Positions 28,846 to 37,966 of a stretch of DNA of 64,000 nt are shown here, piece after piece. The notes under the pieces are model-generated. The model ran no database searches. It saw only the letters and a program-made list of their open reading frames with translations, and was not told where the DNA came from. Both the position numbers and the translations under genes were made by a program. The stretch comes from Methyloceanibacter methanicus (lineage in GTDB: Bacteria > Pseudomonadota > Alphaproteobacteria > Rhizobiales > Methyloligellaceae): contig NZ_LPWG01000012.1 in the NCBI RefSeq assembly GCF_001723285.1, forward strand, positions 1 through 64,000. The letters run 5' to 3'. Numbering within the stretch: position 1 is the stretch's first letter; every line of letters starts with the position of its first letter.

Positions 28846-29898
28846 ATGCCCAAGCGCAGCCCATCTCTGTTCCAAAGACACCGGCCTTCCTGGACGGCCC
28901 CGGTCGAATTGCTCAGTTTTGGCCTTTATTTTCTCTGCGCGGTGCTCCTGGTTCTGAGCCGGATCGGTCATGGAGCCCTGGCGGATGCGCGCGACGAGCT
29001 GGTCGACTTGTCCGCGCCGTTGCTGGAGCTGGCTTCAGTGCCGGCCATCGAAGCGCGCCGCGCCATCGATCGCGTCCGTCTGCACGTCCGTGTTCACCAG
29101 AACGGGGTCGAGGAAATCGACCGGCTGACCAAGGAGAACGACGAACTCAAGCAGTGGCGATGGCGGACGCAGCTCCTGGAGCGCAAGGTGGCACACCTGC
29201 GGAAGCTCCTGCACGCGGCCGAGGACCCCGCGCTCGTCTATGCCTCGGGCCGTGTCATCGCCGATGCACGCGGCCCGTTTGTCCGCAGCGCTTTGGTCAA
29301 TCTCGGGCGGCAGGATGGCGTGCGGATCGGTTACGCCGTGATCAACGGCGACGGGCTCGTGGGGCGGACGGTGGAGGCGGGCGACAACGTCGCGCGCGTC
29401 CTCCTGTTGAACGACCTAAACAGCGTATCCCCGTTCTTGTGGGGCCAAGAGGCGCCCGCGCCATGGCGCTCGGAGACAATGGCGCCGAGTTGCAGCTTGG
29501 CTTCCTGGAAGCGGGCGCGGAAATCGAGCTGGGCGATGAGGTCTACACCTCGGGCAGCGACGGCGTCCTGCCGCGGGGCCTTGGGGGTGGGCGTGGTCGC
29601 CGGCAAACCCGGCGCCTACACGGTCCGCCCATTCGCCGAGCTCAATTCGCTCGATGTCGTCAGTGTTCTGTTCTTCGACGCGCCGGCCCTCAAACGCACA
29701 GATCCTGCGGTCGTGGCCGACAAGGGCGGGGCCTTGTCCGCTGCGCCGCGACCGGAGCCGGAGGACGATCGGACCGCGGCCGGTCCAGCCGTGCCGTTGC
29801 CGCCCGTCGCCTCCATGGCGGCCCCTGCCGCTTCCGTGTCTCCACCTGTGGCTTCCATATCCCCACCTGTCGTGGGACAGGCGCAAGCTGAGCGATGA
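28846..29898 (+). CDS. mreC: Rod-shape protein MreC (two compensating indels)
   Basis: 350 residues as read. An N-terminal transmembrane helix (ELLSFGLYFLCAVLLVLSRIG), a coiled coil (EEIDRLTKENDELKQWRWRTQLLERKVAHL) and the beta-rich MreC core follow. Between about 29425 and 29583 the reading frame is wrong. The neighbouring frame reads [31 protein letters not shown] and on to SGSDGVLPRG, the expected core, then the original frame resumes at GVGVVAGKPGAY. The C-terminus is Pro/Ala/Ser-rich. MreC links MreB to PBP2 and RodA. Its end overlaps mreD. Confidence 0.92.
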   Translation: MPKRSPSLFQRHRPSWTAPVELLSFGLYFLCAVLLVLSRIGHGALADARDELVDLSAPLLELASVPAIEARRAIDRVRLHVRVHQNGVEEIDRLTKENDELKQWRWRTQLLERKVAHLRKLLHAAEDPALVYASGRVIADARGPFVRSALVNLGRQDGVRIGYAVINGDGLVGRTVEAGDNVARVLLLNDLNSVSPFLWGQEAPAPWRSETMAPSCSLASWKRARKSSWAMRSTPRAATASCRGALGVGVVAGKPGAYTVRPFAELNSLDVVSVLFFDAPALKRTDPAVVADKGGALSAAPRPEPEDDRTAAGPAVPLPPVASMAAPAASVSPPVASISPPVVGQAQAER

Positions 29899-30404
29899 CG
29901 CGGTTCCTCCCGGCGTTCTCCGTGTTGATAGCGGTGATCGCCACCGCCGTGCCTTGGGGATTGCCGGCCGACGCGACATTCGTTCTGCCGCTGCTGGTGG
30001 TCATGATGGTGTTCTGCTGGCGCGCGATTCCGGATACGGAGCTTCATCCGGCGGCCGCGGCGGTCCTGGGGCTGCTAGCCGATCTTCTCAGCGGCGGCCC
30101 CTTGGGCTTCTGGGCGCTGATGTGCCTGATCGCCGCGACGGTCGGATTGAGGCCCGGCGCCTTCCGCGAGCGCCGTGATCTCTGGCTTCAGTGGCTCGCG
30201 TGGACGGCCCTCATCTGCACGCTCGGCCTGTTCGGCTGGCTCCTGGCAAGTCTCTATTATCTCCGCTGGATCGATTGGTGGCCGATCGCATTTGGCGTCG
30301 CGGCCTCGATCGTCTTCTTCCCGCTCGTGCTCTATGGCCTGCTTTGGGTCGAAACCGGGCGCATCGGCCATACGCGCCACCGAATCTTCCGGAGCGCGTC
30401 ATGA
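29895..30404 (+). CDS. mreD: Rod-shape-determining membrane protein MreD
   Basis: 169 residues with about five hydrophobic segments (VLIAVIATAVPW, TFVLPLLVVMMVFCW, AAVLGLLADLLSGGPLGFWALMCLIAA, LICTLGLFGWLLASLYYL, IVFFPLVLYGLLW). The start overlaps the mreC stop (ATGA) and its stop overlaps the mrdA start. Family recognition rests on position, size and the LADLLSGGPLGFWAL motif. Confidence 0.92.
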   Translation: MTRFLPAFSVLIAVIATAVPWGLPADATFVLPLLVVMMVFCWRAIPDTELHPAAAAVLGLLADLLSGGPLGFWALMCLIAATVGLRPGAFRERRDLWLQWLAWTALICTLGLFGWLLASLYYLRWIDWWPIAFGVAASIVFFPLVLYGLLWVETGRIGHTRHRIFRSAS

Positions 30405-32296
30405 GCAAGTCGAGGGCGCTTCACTACGGCGCGAAAAAGAAGCCCGACTACGCCCGCAGGCAAAGCTACCGCTTCTCGCGGCGCGCGCTTCTGGTCGGCG
30501 GCGCGCAGGCCGGTCTGTTTGGTTTGCTGGGCTGGCGCCTGCATCAGCTCCAGATCAAGGACGCGTCCGACTACCGGCTCCTCTCCGACGAGAACCGCCT
30601 GATGGTCCAGCTCGTGGCGCCGTCGCGCGGATCGATCCGCGACCGCACCGGGGCTCTCCTGGCCGAGGACAAGGAGAACCTGCGCCTCCTCGTCTTGCCG
30701 GCGTTCTGCAAGAGTCTGCCCGAAACGCTCGACAGGCTCTCGCGGATCGTCCCGATCTCCCGGGCCACGCGCGACCGAGTCAAGCGGGCAGCCGTTCGCC
30801 AGAGCGGTTACTATCCCGTGCTCGTGGCCGAAGGGCTGACCTGGCGTCAATTCGCGTTGCTCAACGTGCTGGCACCGCAAATTCCCGGACTGCAGACCGA
30901 CCGCTCAGCCTACCGCAAATATTATCACGCGCGGCCCATGGCGCACCTGGTGGGCTATGTGGGCATGGCCGGCAAGGGGGAGGTCGATCTCGACCCCGTC
31001 ATGCGGCTTCCCGGATTCCGCGCGGGGCCGGTCGGGCGCGAGAGGACGTTCGACGAAGAGCTGCGCGGCACGCCGGGGACCCAGAAGTTCGAGGTGGATT
31101 CGCGCGGGCGCGTCGTGCGCGAACTGGGGGCGACACCGAGCACGCCGGGCAAGGATCTGGTGCTCAGCATCGACCATCATCTGCAGACCATGGCCCAGGA
31201 GCGTCTGAAGGAGCATCGGGTGGCCTCCGTGGTCGTGCTCGATGTCGAGACGGGCGGCATCCTCGCACTGGCATCGACGCCTACGTTCGATCCCAATGAC
31301 GTGGTCTTCAAAGTCGATCCCAAGGCGTGGGCCCGAATCGCGCGCGCCCAGGATCAGCCGCTCCAGAACCGGGCCATTCGCGGTCAGTATCCGCCGGGCT
31401 CCACCTTCAAGGTCGTGACGGCCCTGGCCGGGCTTCATGCCGGCGTGATCGACGCGCGTGAGACCATGCGCTGCCCCGGCGTCTACAGGCTCGGCCGCGC
31501 CCGGTTCCGCTGTTGGAAGGCCCATGGCGGCGGCATCAATGTGCACCAGGCCATCAAGCAGTCCTGCGACGTGTATTTCTACGAGACCGCGAAGCGCATG
31601 GGGATCGACCACCTCGCGGCCGTCGCCCGTCACCTCGGCATGGGCCGGGTCTACGATTGCGGTCTGCCGGGCCAGAAGCAGGGGATCATTCCGGACGTGG
31701 CCTGGAAGAGGGCGCACCTCATGGAGCCCTGGTATGGCGGCGAAACGGTCATCGCCGGAATCGGCCAGGGCTTCGTCTCGTCCACGCCGCTCCAGCTCGC
31801 CGTCATGGCGCGCGGGTCGCCACCGGCCGCGCCGTACTGCCGAAGCTCGTCCTGTCTCCGGACGACCCCGGACCCCGAATGGCCGCTGCTGCAACTCGAT
31901 CCGGGACACCTCGAGATCGTGCGGCGCGGGATGATCGGCGTCGTCAACGAGCCGGGAGGGACCGCCCGCCGTTCGGCGCTGGAGATTCCCGACGTGCTGA
32001 TGGCCGGAAAGACCGGAACCTCGCAGGTCGTGAACGCCCGCAACGAACACAAGCTCTCGCCCTATGAGCGCGAGACCCACGCGCTCTTCGTCGCCTACGC
32101 GCCGGCCGACAAGCCGCGCTATGCGGCCGCGTGCGTGGTGGAACATGGCGGCGGCGGTTCGCGTGCCGCGGCCCCCATCGTCAAGGACGTCATGACCGAA
32201 GCGCTTCTGCGCGACGCGGCGAAGCGCCCGGTCTTTGCAGCCGCGAGCACCGGGACGGGCTCCGGCCGGATCGCCGTCGTGGAGGATGGCGGATGA
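30401..32296 (+). CDS. mrdA: Penicillin-binding protein 2 (elongasome transpeptidase; two compensating indels)
   Basis: 631 residues. A signal anchor (RALLVGGAQAGLFGLLGWRLHQLQ) is followed by the dimerisation domain (SRGSIRDRTGALLAEDKENLRL) and the transpeptidase domain with catalytic Ser334 in GSTFK, the SCD element (QSCDVYFYETAKRMG) and KTGT (AGKTGTSQVV). Between about 31811 and 31870 the frame is off: the neighbouring frame reads ARVATGRAVLPKLVLSPDD, the expected conserved block. It crosslinks lateral-wall peptidoglycan with RodA, encoded next. Confidence 0.94.
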   Translation: MSKSRALHYGAKKKPDYARRQSYRFSRRALLVGGAQAGLFGLLGWRLHQLQIKDASDYRLLSDENRLMVQLVAPSRGSIRDRTGALLAEDKENLRLLVLPAFCKSLPETLDRLSRIVPISRATRDRVKRAAVRQSGYYPVLVAEGLTWRQFALLNVLAPQIPGLQTDRSAYRKYYHARPMAHLVGYVGMAGKGEVDLDPVMRLPGFRAGPVGRERTFDEELRGTPGTQKFEVDSRGRVVRELGATPSTPGKDLVLSIDHHLQTMAQERLKEHRVASVVVLDVETGGILALASTPTFDPNDVVFKVDPKAWARIARAQDQPLQNRAIRGQYPPGSTFKVVTALAGLHAGVIDARETMRCPGVYRLGRARFRCWKAHGGGINVHQAIKQSCDVYFYETAKRMGIDHLAAVARHLGMGRVYDCGLPGQKQGIIPDVAWKRAHLMEPWYGGETVIAGIGQGFVSSTPLQLAVMARGSPPAAPYCRSSSCLRTTPDPEWPLLQLDPGHLEIVRRGMIGVVNEPGGTARRSALEIPDVLMAGKTGTSQVVNARNEHKLSPYERETHALFVAYAPADKPRYAAACVVEHGGGGSRAAAPIVKDVMTEALLRDAAKRPVFAAASTGTGSGRIAVVEDGG

Positions 32297-33447
32297 GGAT
32301 GCTGTTCGCGCAAGCCCCGGCCGTGAAGCTGGATCTCGCCAAGAAGCTTCTGCTGCTGAACTGGCCCTTCCTGGCGTTGGTGACAGCGATCGTGCTCGTG
32401 GGGATCGCCGCACTCTATTCGGTGGCCGGCGGCTCGTTCGATCCTTGGGCTTCACGCCAGGTCCTGCGCTATTGCTTCGGCCTGGCGCTGCTCTTCGCCA
32501 TCGCCTTTTCGGACATACGGTGGTGGCTGAAAGGGGCCTATCCCCTGTTCCTACTTGCGCTGGCGCTCATGGCGCTGGTGCCGCTCATCGGTGTCGAGAG
32601 CGGGGGCGCGCGGCGCTGGCTGGGCGTAGGCGAAGCGAGCTTTCAGCCCTCCGAGATGATGAAGATCGCCTTGGTCCTCGCGATCGCGCGCTACTATCAG
32701 TGGCTCCCGCCGGAAAAGATCTGGCGTCCTGACGCCTTGATTCCGCCGCTCCTGATGATTGGCGTGCCGGCTCTTCTCGCGCTCTCCCAGCCCGATCTCG
32801 GCACTGCCGCGCTGTTCGCGATCATCGGCGCGGGCATGATGTTTCTGGCCGGTGTCAGCTGGTTCTATTTCGCGGGGGCGATTGCGGGTGTGATCGTGGC
32901 TCTGCCCCATGCCTGGGAGATGCTGCACGACTACCAGAAGGAGCGCGTGCTGACCTTCTTCGATCCCGAACGCGATCCGTTGGGATCGGGCTATCACATT
33001 CTCCAGTCCAAGATCGCTATCGGCTCGGGCGGATTGAGCGGCAAGGGCTTCATGAACGGCACCCAGGCCCAGCTCAACTTCCTGCCGGAGAAGCACACCG
33101 ACTTCATCTTCACGATGTTCTCCGAGGAAATGGGGTTCGTCGGCGCCGTCGTGCTGCTGGCGCTCTATCTGCTGGCGTTGGCGTTCATCACCTTCATGGC
33201 GCTCAGGTGCCGCAGCATGTTCGCCAAGCTCGTTGCGGGCGGCATGGGGCTGACGCTGTTCGCCTATGTCTTCATCAACGTGGCCATGGTCACGGGGCTC
33301 GTGCCGGTGGTGGGCGTGCCCCTGCCGCTCGTGTCCTACGGCGGCACCTCGATGCTGACCATGATGATCGGCTTGGGTTTCGTGCTCAACGCGCATGTCA
33401 ATCGAAGGGTCACGTTCCGCCAATCCGAGCTCGGCGGGCTCTGGTAG
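32293..33447 (+). CDS. rodA: Elongasome glycosyltransferase RodA
   Basis: 384 residues from ATG 32293, overlapping the mrdA stop. SEDS family, about ten transmembrane segments. Conserved blocks: GARRWLGVGEASFQPSEMMKIALVLAIARY, LSQPDLGTAALFAIIGAGMMFLAGVSW, NFLPEKHTDFIFTMFSEEMGFVG and GVPLPLVSYGGTSMLTMMIGLGFV. It polymerises lipid II in partnership with PBP2. Confidence 0.96.
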   Translation: MRMLFAQAPAVKLDLAKKLLLLNWPFLALVTAIVLVGIAALYSVAGGSFDPWASRQVLRYCFGLALLFAIAFSDIRWWLKGAYPLFLLALALMALVPLIGVESGGARRWLGVGEASFQPSEMMKIALVLAIARYYQWLPPEKIWRPDALIPPLLMIGVPALLALSQPDLGTAALFAIIGAGMMFLAGVSWFYFAGAIAGVIVALPHAWEMLHDYQKERVLTFFDPERDPLGSGYHILQSKIAIGSGGLSGKGFMNGTQAQLNFLPEKHTDFIFTMFSEEMGFVGAVVLLALYLLALAFITFMALRCRSMFAKLVAGGMGLTLFAYVFINVAMVTGLVPVVGVPLPLVSYGGTSMLTMMIGLGFVLNAHVNRRVTFRQSELGGLW

Positions 33448-33564
33448 CCCGAACCGCAAATTTTTGGCTCGCGCGACCTGGACAGGCGGCCCGCCGGAGT
33501 GCTAAAGGCACCTCCCTTGGCGCTTCCGAAGCGCCGGGCCGCGTCGCACGACGACAGGCTCTGA

Positions 33565-33640
<76 letters not shown>

Positions 33641-33943
33641 CTCTTGTGGGGAACACACGTCCCCAGGAAACCGTAGCAGCGATACGTCGTCCCCTTGGGC
33701 GAACGCTGATTGCTACTGTCGCAGCGGGGCACTTCTGCTGCCGTCATCCGGGCAGGCCTTGTGTTTCGTGCGCGATATGCGCCCTTCGCGCCAAAGCCAG
33801 AGGCTCGACCCACTCAGAAAGCTCATTCCACCTTCTCTATGTCTCCAGGCTCACGATTTCCGTCCAGCGCGATCCGTGCGGCGGCGTAGAGGCGCAAAGG
33901 TGCGATCATTGTGGTCGGTGCTCAGCAACCCCGCTGTCCTTGT
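33641..33943. other. Region downstream of tRNA-Lys without a recognisable gene
   Basis: About 300 bp. Short open frames here resemble no family and look like noise. GC content appears lower than in the mre cluster. I see no integrase gene or repeat of the tRNA 3' end, although this is the junction with the accessory region. Confidence 0.4.
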
Positions 33944-34126
33944 CTAAGACAGAAGGTAGTAGAGCAGCGGCAACCAAACTACGGTTGTCGTTATGATGCC
34001 CTTGACGGTCTGATAGCCAATCCAAAGCCAGAAGACTGTGGACGCCGTGCGCGTAACGCTGTCGCCGGCAGCGCCTCTGTTCGAGAGAGACTTCGCGCGG
34101 ATGGATACGCCAAATGGCCAGTGCAT
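33944..34126 (-). CDS. Small one-helix membrane protein, last gene of the bd-like oxidase operon
   Basis: 60 residues: a polar basic N-terminus (~28 residues), then one long hydrophobic segment containing FWLWIGYQTVKGIITTTVVW and PLLYYLL at the C-terminus. It starts 30 bp after the PCu(A)C gene on the same strand. I do not recognise the family. Size, topology and position recall the small accessory subunits of cytochrome bd oxidases (CydX type), but there is no clear sequence match. It could also be spurious. Confidence 0.45.
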   Translation of the reverse strand: MHWPFGVSIRAKSLSNRGAAGDSVTRTASTVFWLWIGYQTVKGIITTTVVWLPLLYYLLS

Positions 34127-34156
34127 ACGGATGCTCCGTTGGTCGAAAGCTACGTG

Positions 34157-34672
34157 TCAGTGATGGTTGTGAGCACCGTCGGTCGACGCTGCTCCCAATC
34201 CCATAACGCTGAAGATCACGTTCACAGCACCCGCATTCTCGAAAGTAAGAACACCAGAGAACTGATCCCCCTCCGTAAGCGGTTGCTTCAGATCCATCAG
34301 CATCAGGTGATAGCCCCCGGGCTTGAGGAGGACTTCGCCGTCCGCCGGCACCATCAGCCCATCCGGTATCCGGCGCATTTTCATCACGCCGCCTTCCATG
34401 GTCATCTCATGGATCTCGGTCTTGCCAGCCACATCGGTGGTCGCCGATACCAGTCGATCGTCCTGTTCGGAGCGGTTCCTTATCGTAGCGAAACCGACGC
34501 CGACTTTGACGCCACCTGGCGTGGCGCGCGACCACGCATTCTCAACCGAGATTGGCGCCGCGCCTGAGTGAGAAAATGCATAGAGTGGAAATATCGAGAG
34601 CACGCATAGTTGCACCAGAAAGGCCAGACGCCACGCCGGCTTGCGCTCTCGATGTCTACTTGGTCGAGCCAT
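34157..34672 (-). CDS. PCu(A)C-type periplasmic copper chaperone
   Basis: 171 residues. A membrane anchor or signal peptide (LAFLVQLCVLSIFPLYAFSHSGA) precedes a cupredoxin-like domain. The copper motif is H-E-M (EIHEMTMEGGVMKMRRIP) with the downstream partner in GGYHLMLMDLK, matching the H(M)X10MX21HXM pattern. The C-terminus ends AHNHH. These proteins deliver Cu(I) to the CuA or CuB site of respiratory oxidases. Here the gene sits in an operon for a cytochrome bd-like complex, which is unusual because ordinary bd oxidases contain no copper. Confidence 0.9.
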   Translation of the reverse strand: MARPSRHRERKPAWRLAFLVQLCVLSIFPLYAFSHSGAAPISVENAWSRATPGGVKVGVGFATIRNRSEQDDRLVSATTDVAGKTEIHEMTMEGGVMKMRRIPDGLMVPADGEVLLKPGGYHLMLMDLKQPLTEGDQFSGVLTFENAGAVNVIFSVMGLGAASTDGAHNHH

Positions 34673-34703
34673 GGTTTCACTCCCTTGTGGGCTTCCTCAG
34701 TTT

Positions 34704-35038
34704 CTATTTTTCACGACGGGGCAAGCCGCTGAAATACGCGGCTATGTTGGCGATGTCCCTGTCCGATAAAGGCTTGGCCATGGACGTCATAGTCGGATCT
34801 TGGCGAACTTGGCCGCCCTTGTAGGCAGTCAGAGACCTTTCAAGGTATACGCGATCCTGCCCCGCGAGATGCGGAACGCCGGGCGCCTTGGAGACGCCGT
34901 TCTGGCCATGGCACGCAAAGCAAACAGCCGCGCGCTTTTGCCCTGCACCGCGTCGGCCATTTGCGCCTTGGCGGAACCTGAAACGAGCGCCATCGCGGCA
35001 ATCACAAGTCCGGTTTTCAGGTGTGTGGTGAAATTCAT
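34704..35038 (-). CDS. Small periplasmic c-type cytochrome (one frameshift)
   Basis: Start at ATG 35038 (MNFTTHLKTGLVIAAMALVSGSAKA, a signal peptide) behind GGGAGG. Near 34934 one base is missing. The start frame reads SARLFALRAMA, while the next frame reads AVCFACHGQNGVS, which holds the heme c motif CFACH. The rest (GVPHLAGQDRVYLERSLTAYKGGQVRQDPTMTSMAKPLSDRDIANIAAYF) has the axial Met region of class I cytochromes c. Restored length is 111 residues. It probably passes electrons between periplasmic donors and the neighbouring membrane complex. Confidence 0.85.
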
Positions 35039-35052
35039 CAGACTGCCTCCCA

Positions 35053-36276
35053 TTAATAGGCGAATGTGTTTTCGATGAAGATTGCGATGCCGTAGAGAAA
35101 GAACACAGCGATCCAAACAGCCAGCACCGCCACCGCTCCTGTTCCCATTGCGGCGATCGAGCGATCGGCCTGATAGACGCCTTGCACGCGGCCGGCCCGG
35201 TATAGAAGCGACAGATAAAACCCTCCGACAAGGCCTCCGACGCCGGCAAGCGTGAGGAAGAACAGAGCCAAGGACGGCCAATCCGCGTTTATTTTCTGGT
35301 CCACGATCGAGTATCCGTAGGCACTGAGGTAAGTGGCGCGGACAACCTCCCGCCAAATTGCCAGGAGCAACAGAACGACCAATCCTCCGCACAACAGCAG
35401 ATAGCCGTGCAGCTTGTCCGCGAAGAACGTCACTTCGAACCACAGCACGAGGAGAGCCGCACCCACGGCCCATCCGCCCGGCTGTACGATGAGATTGGAA
35501 TCGGATGGATTGTCGAACTGCCACCAGACGAACAGAATGAGAGCGAACAAGCTGCCGCTGGCGCCGAGTTTCCGGCCCAACGGCCTCACAAAGCCGAGAT
35601 AGCCCTCCGGCAGGTCCGGACGGCTTTTCAGATAGTCGTCATACGCGAGAAGGTAGAGACCGATCGCCGGGACCGAGAGCGATATGATGAAGAAATAGCG
35701 CGGCCACTGTATGGCATGGAGATAAGCGCCGCGGGTATCGACGACCCCATCGGGCGCATACCAGTCCATCCATTGTCCGGGCAGCAGAGCCTGATAGGAC
35801 AATGCATGCATGATCAGCCCATCGAGCAAGAAGAGCAGAAGGGCAATTACCGCGAATATGCCGATATGGCGCTTGGCGCCCTCCTTGTTGCTGAAGTAGA
35901 AGGCAAACCACAGGCAATAAGCGATAATCAGTGTAAAAATGAACCCTATGGCCCACCCCGCCGACAGCACGTTCGAGGCGTACCATTGTGGGTCGTAGAT
36001 GACCTGGGTAAAGAGAAGTGGCGCCACGCCAAGTACGATCAATAGCGATACGCCAACCTTTGCGACCTTGGTCATGGCAATTGACAGACGCGTCCAATAT
36101 GGACCCGTGTCACGCCGCCAAAACGCGTAGATGGCGAGACTCGCCGCGCCCAGCGTGAGAGTCACAAAGGCAATATGAAAGACCCAGGTCACGATCATCA
36201 AGATCCGGAACAGCTCCGGATGAGCGGGAATCCCGGCGGGATCCCGCATGACATTCATTACGGTTCCAATATCCAT
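35053..36276 (-). CDS. Second membrane subunit of a cytochrome bd-like oxidase
   Basis: 407 residues with about ten hydrophobic segments. It starts 2 bp after the upstream gene's stop, behind GAGGGG. Candidate heme-ligand histidines lie in membrane segments (LMIVTWVFHIAFVTLTLG, LLDGLIMHALSYQALL and YLHAIQWPRYFFIISL). The N-terminal segments resemble the CydA-like partner gene, so the two may be distant paralogues. It is not a normal CydB by eye. Function inferred from context: membrane part of a terminal oxidase or other b-type cytochrome complex. Confidence 0.65.
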   Translation of the reverse strand: MDIGTVMNVMRDPAGIPAHPELFRILMIVTWVFHIAFVTLTLGAASLAIYAFWRRDTGPYWTRLSIAMTKVAKVGVSLLIVLGVAPLLFTQVIYDPQWYASNVLSAGWAIGFIFTLIIAYCLWFAFYFSNKEGAKRHIGIFAVIALLLFLLDGLIMHALSYQALLPGQWMDWYAPDGVVDTRGAYLHAIQWPRYFFIISLSVPAIGLYLLAYDDYLKSRPDLPEGYLGFVRPLGRKLGASGSLFALILFVWWQFDNPSDSNLIVQPGGWAVGAALLVLWFEVTFFADKLHGYLLLCGGLVVLLLLAIWREVVRATYLSAYGYSIVDQKINADWPSLALFFLTLAGVGGLVGGFYLSLLYRAGRVQGVYQADRSIAAMGTGAVAVLAVWIAVFFLYGIAIFIENTFAY

Positions 36277-36278
36277 TG

Positions 36279-37685
36279 CTATTTCCCCTCGCGCTCTATC
36301 AATGCCGTGATGGGCGCCGATGTGTGGCTTGCAGCACTTTTCTCAAGCGTGCCTGCGTTCACCGACGCCAAATAGGCGGCGATAGCATCGACTTCTTGGT
36401 CCGGTAGATCGATTCGCGGCATGTAGGGCGCCGCTCCATGCTTGAGCGGACCGCGAAGGAAGGCTGCAATCATGTCCTTGTCCGGCGAGCCGTAGAGCTT
36501 GTCGGGGATGCTGCGAAGCGGCGCTCCAGGTTCCAACGCATGGCAGTTCGCGCAGGCGATCTTCGCTAGAAGCTCTCCCACTTCGAGCCGGTTGTCGTCC
36601 GTGACTTCACGGAGCCGGTCGGGGATGAAGGGATGCAGCTTGAGAAGCCCCTTTTCGGCAATGAGATCCACCTCCCCACGGATGGACTTGCCGGGTACGT
36701 CGCGGGCAATGACTTGGTTGGAGTAGATGTATTGCCCTGCCACATACGGCTTGCGCATGCTCTCGCGCATCCGCTCCTCGGGCCAGACACCCAGCACCGC
36801 AATCGCCAGAAACATCGGGACCGCGATATAGAGTTTGAGCCGGTGCGGCTTCCACCACACGAAGACGAGATACGCCGTGGTCGCCACGAAGATGCCGATC
36901 ATCGTGTTTGCATAGGCCGGGATCAGGTAGGCCTGCAGCATGACTTTGGCGTTCGTGGGCAGGGTTTGCAGGTAGTACAAAAACATCATCACCGAGAAGA
37001 GCCCGCCAAGCAGACCAATCGGCGCGATAACCCGGATGACGCCCCGCTTCAGATCTTCGTCCTTGATCCCCGCTGCGACCATAAAGCCTACGACAGCGGC
37101 CATGACGAACATGGAGCCGGTGCGGACTCCAAGATGGGCGAAGAAGTTGATGTTGTAGAAGGCGTCGTTGGTGGACCCCGTCAGGTACCAGCCTTCATTT
37201 CCCGGCCACATCATGAAGGAGAGGATGCCGACAATGAGCAGCATCGTGGCCCATGAAGCCAAGGCAAACGACCAAGTGAGCTTGAGATGGGTAAGCCGGT
37301 CGACCTTGCCGATAAGATAGACGAGCGCGTAGACGCCAATGACCTCGACGGTGAAGTAGACCCATTCGGCCGCCCATACCCAGACGAAATTGTGAATGAG
37401 CCCGCTTACGCCGCGCGGGCTTGCGACGGTGATCGCGTACCAGATGCCCGGACCGGTGATGGAGCCGATGATGTACGAGAAAACGAGTAGAAACACCCCG
37501 TAGCGTTTGATGAATCCCATGATCTCGGGTTGATCGTCGCGGTAGGCTTTCGTCTCCAAGACCGCGAACAGAAACGCGGCGCCGACCGACGTATGAGACG
37601 CAACCACGTGGATCACGCCAATGATGCCCATGACCCACGCGGAGCCGATATAGGGCACATAGAAGGTTGGATACATGCCAAGCAT
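36279..37685 (-). CDS. CydA-like membrane cytochrome fused to a C-terminal cytochrome c domain
   Basis: 468 residues from ATG 37685 (MLGMYPTFYVPYIGSAWVMG). About nine transmembrane segments carry candidate heme histidines, with His26 and His31 in the first helix (VIHVVASHTSVG), plus LIHNFVWVWAAEWVYFTVEV and NFFAHLGVRTGSMF. The SITGPGIWYAI motif resembles the CydA core. After about residue 360 a class I cytochrome c domain follows with C378-A-N-C381-H382 and a PYMPRIDLP axial-Met region. Ordinary CydA lacks heme c. Related bd-like oxidases are known from Nitrospira and some other autotrophs or methylotrophs (from memory). First gene of a five-gene operon. Confidence 0.7.
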   Translation of the reverse strand: MLGMYPTFYVPYIGSAWVMGIIGVIHVVASHTSVGAAFLFAVLETKAYRDDQPEIMGFIKRYGVFLLVFSYIIGSITGPGIWYAITVASPRGVSGLIHNFVWVWAAEWVYFTVEVIGVYALVYLIGKVDRLTHLKLTWSFALASWATMLLIVGILSFMMWPGNEGWYLTGSTNDAFYNINFFAHLGVRTGSMFVMAAVVGFMVAAGIKDEDLKRGVIRVIAPIGLLGGLFSVMMFLYYLQTLPTNAKVMLQAYLIPAYANTMIGIFVATTAYLVFVWWKPHRLKLYIAVPMFLAIAVLGVWPEERMRESMRKPYVAGQYIYSNQVIARDVPGKSIRGEVDLIAEKGLLKLHPFIPDRLREVTDDNRLEVGELLAKIACANCHALEPGAPLRSIPDKLYGSPDKDMIAAFLRGPLKHGAAPYMPRIDLPDQEVDAIAAYLASVNAGTLEKSAASHTSAPITALIEREGK

Positions 37686-37966
37686 GCTTGTTTTTCCCCA
37701 GCTAAGAACTTGAGTTCGGTTGTGATTCGGTCTCGCACCGCAGTGCTGCCGCTCCGACTGCGCCAAGCCACTCGCGATGCCGTGCTTGCAACCCAGGAGG
37801 ACGGCCCAAGAGGACAGCCCTGAAGGGCAGACCGATGGGTCAGCTCAAGAGCCGCGCCCAAGCGGTCAAACCAAGGGAACTTGGAGCAAGCGATGCTGCG
37901 GCATGCCGGGGCACGAGCGTGTGCCGGCAGCCAAACACGATTGATTTGTGGAGACGCAGAAGCCGA

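Noticed and set aside
35053-37685. Annotation as ordinary CydAB quinol oxidase
   Set aside because: The second subunit does not look like CydB, and the first carries a cytochrome c domain absent from CydA.
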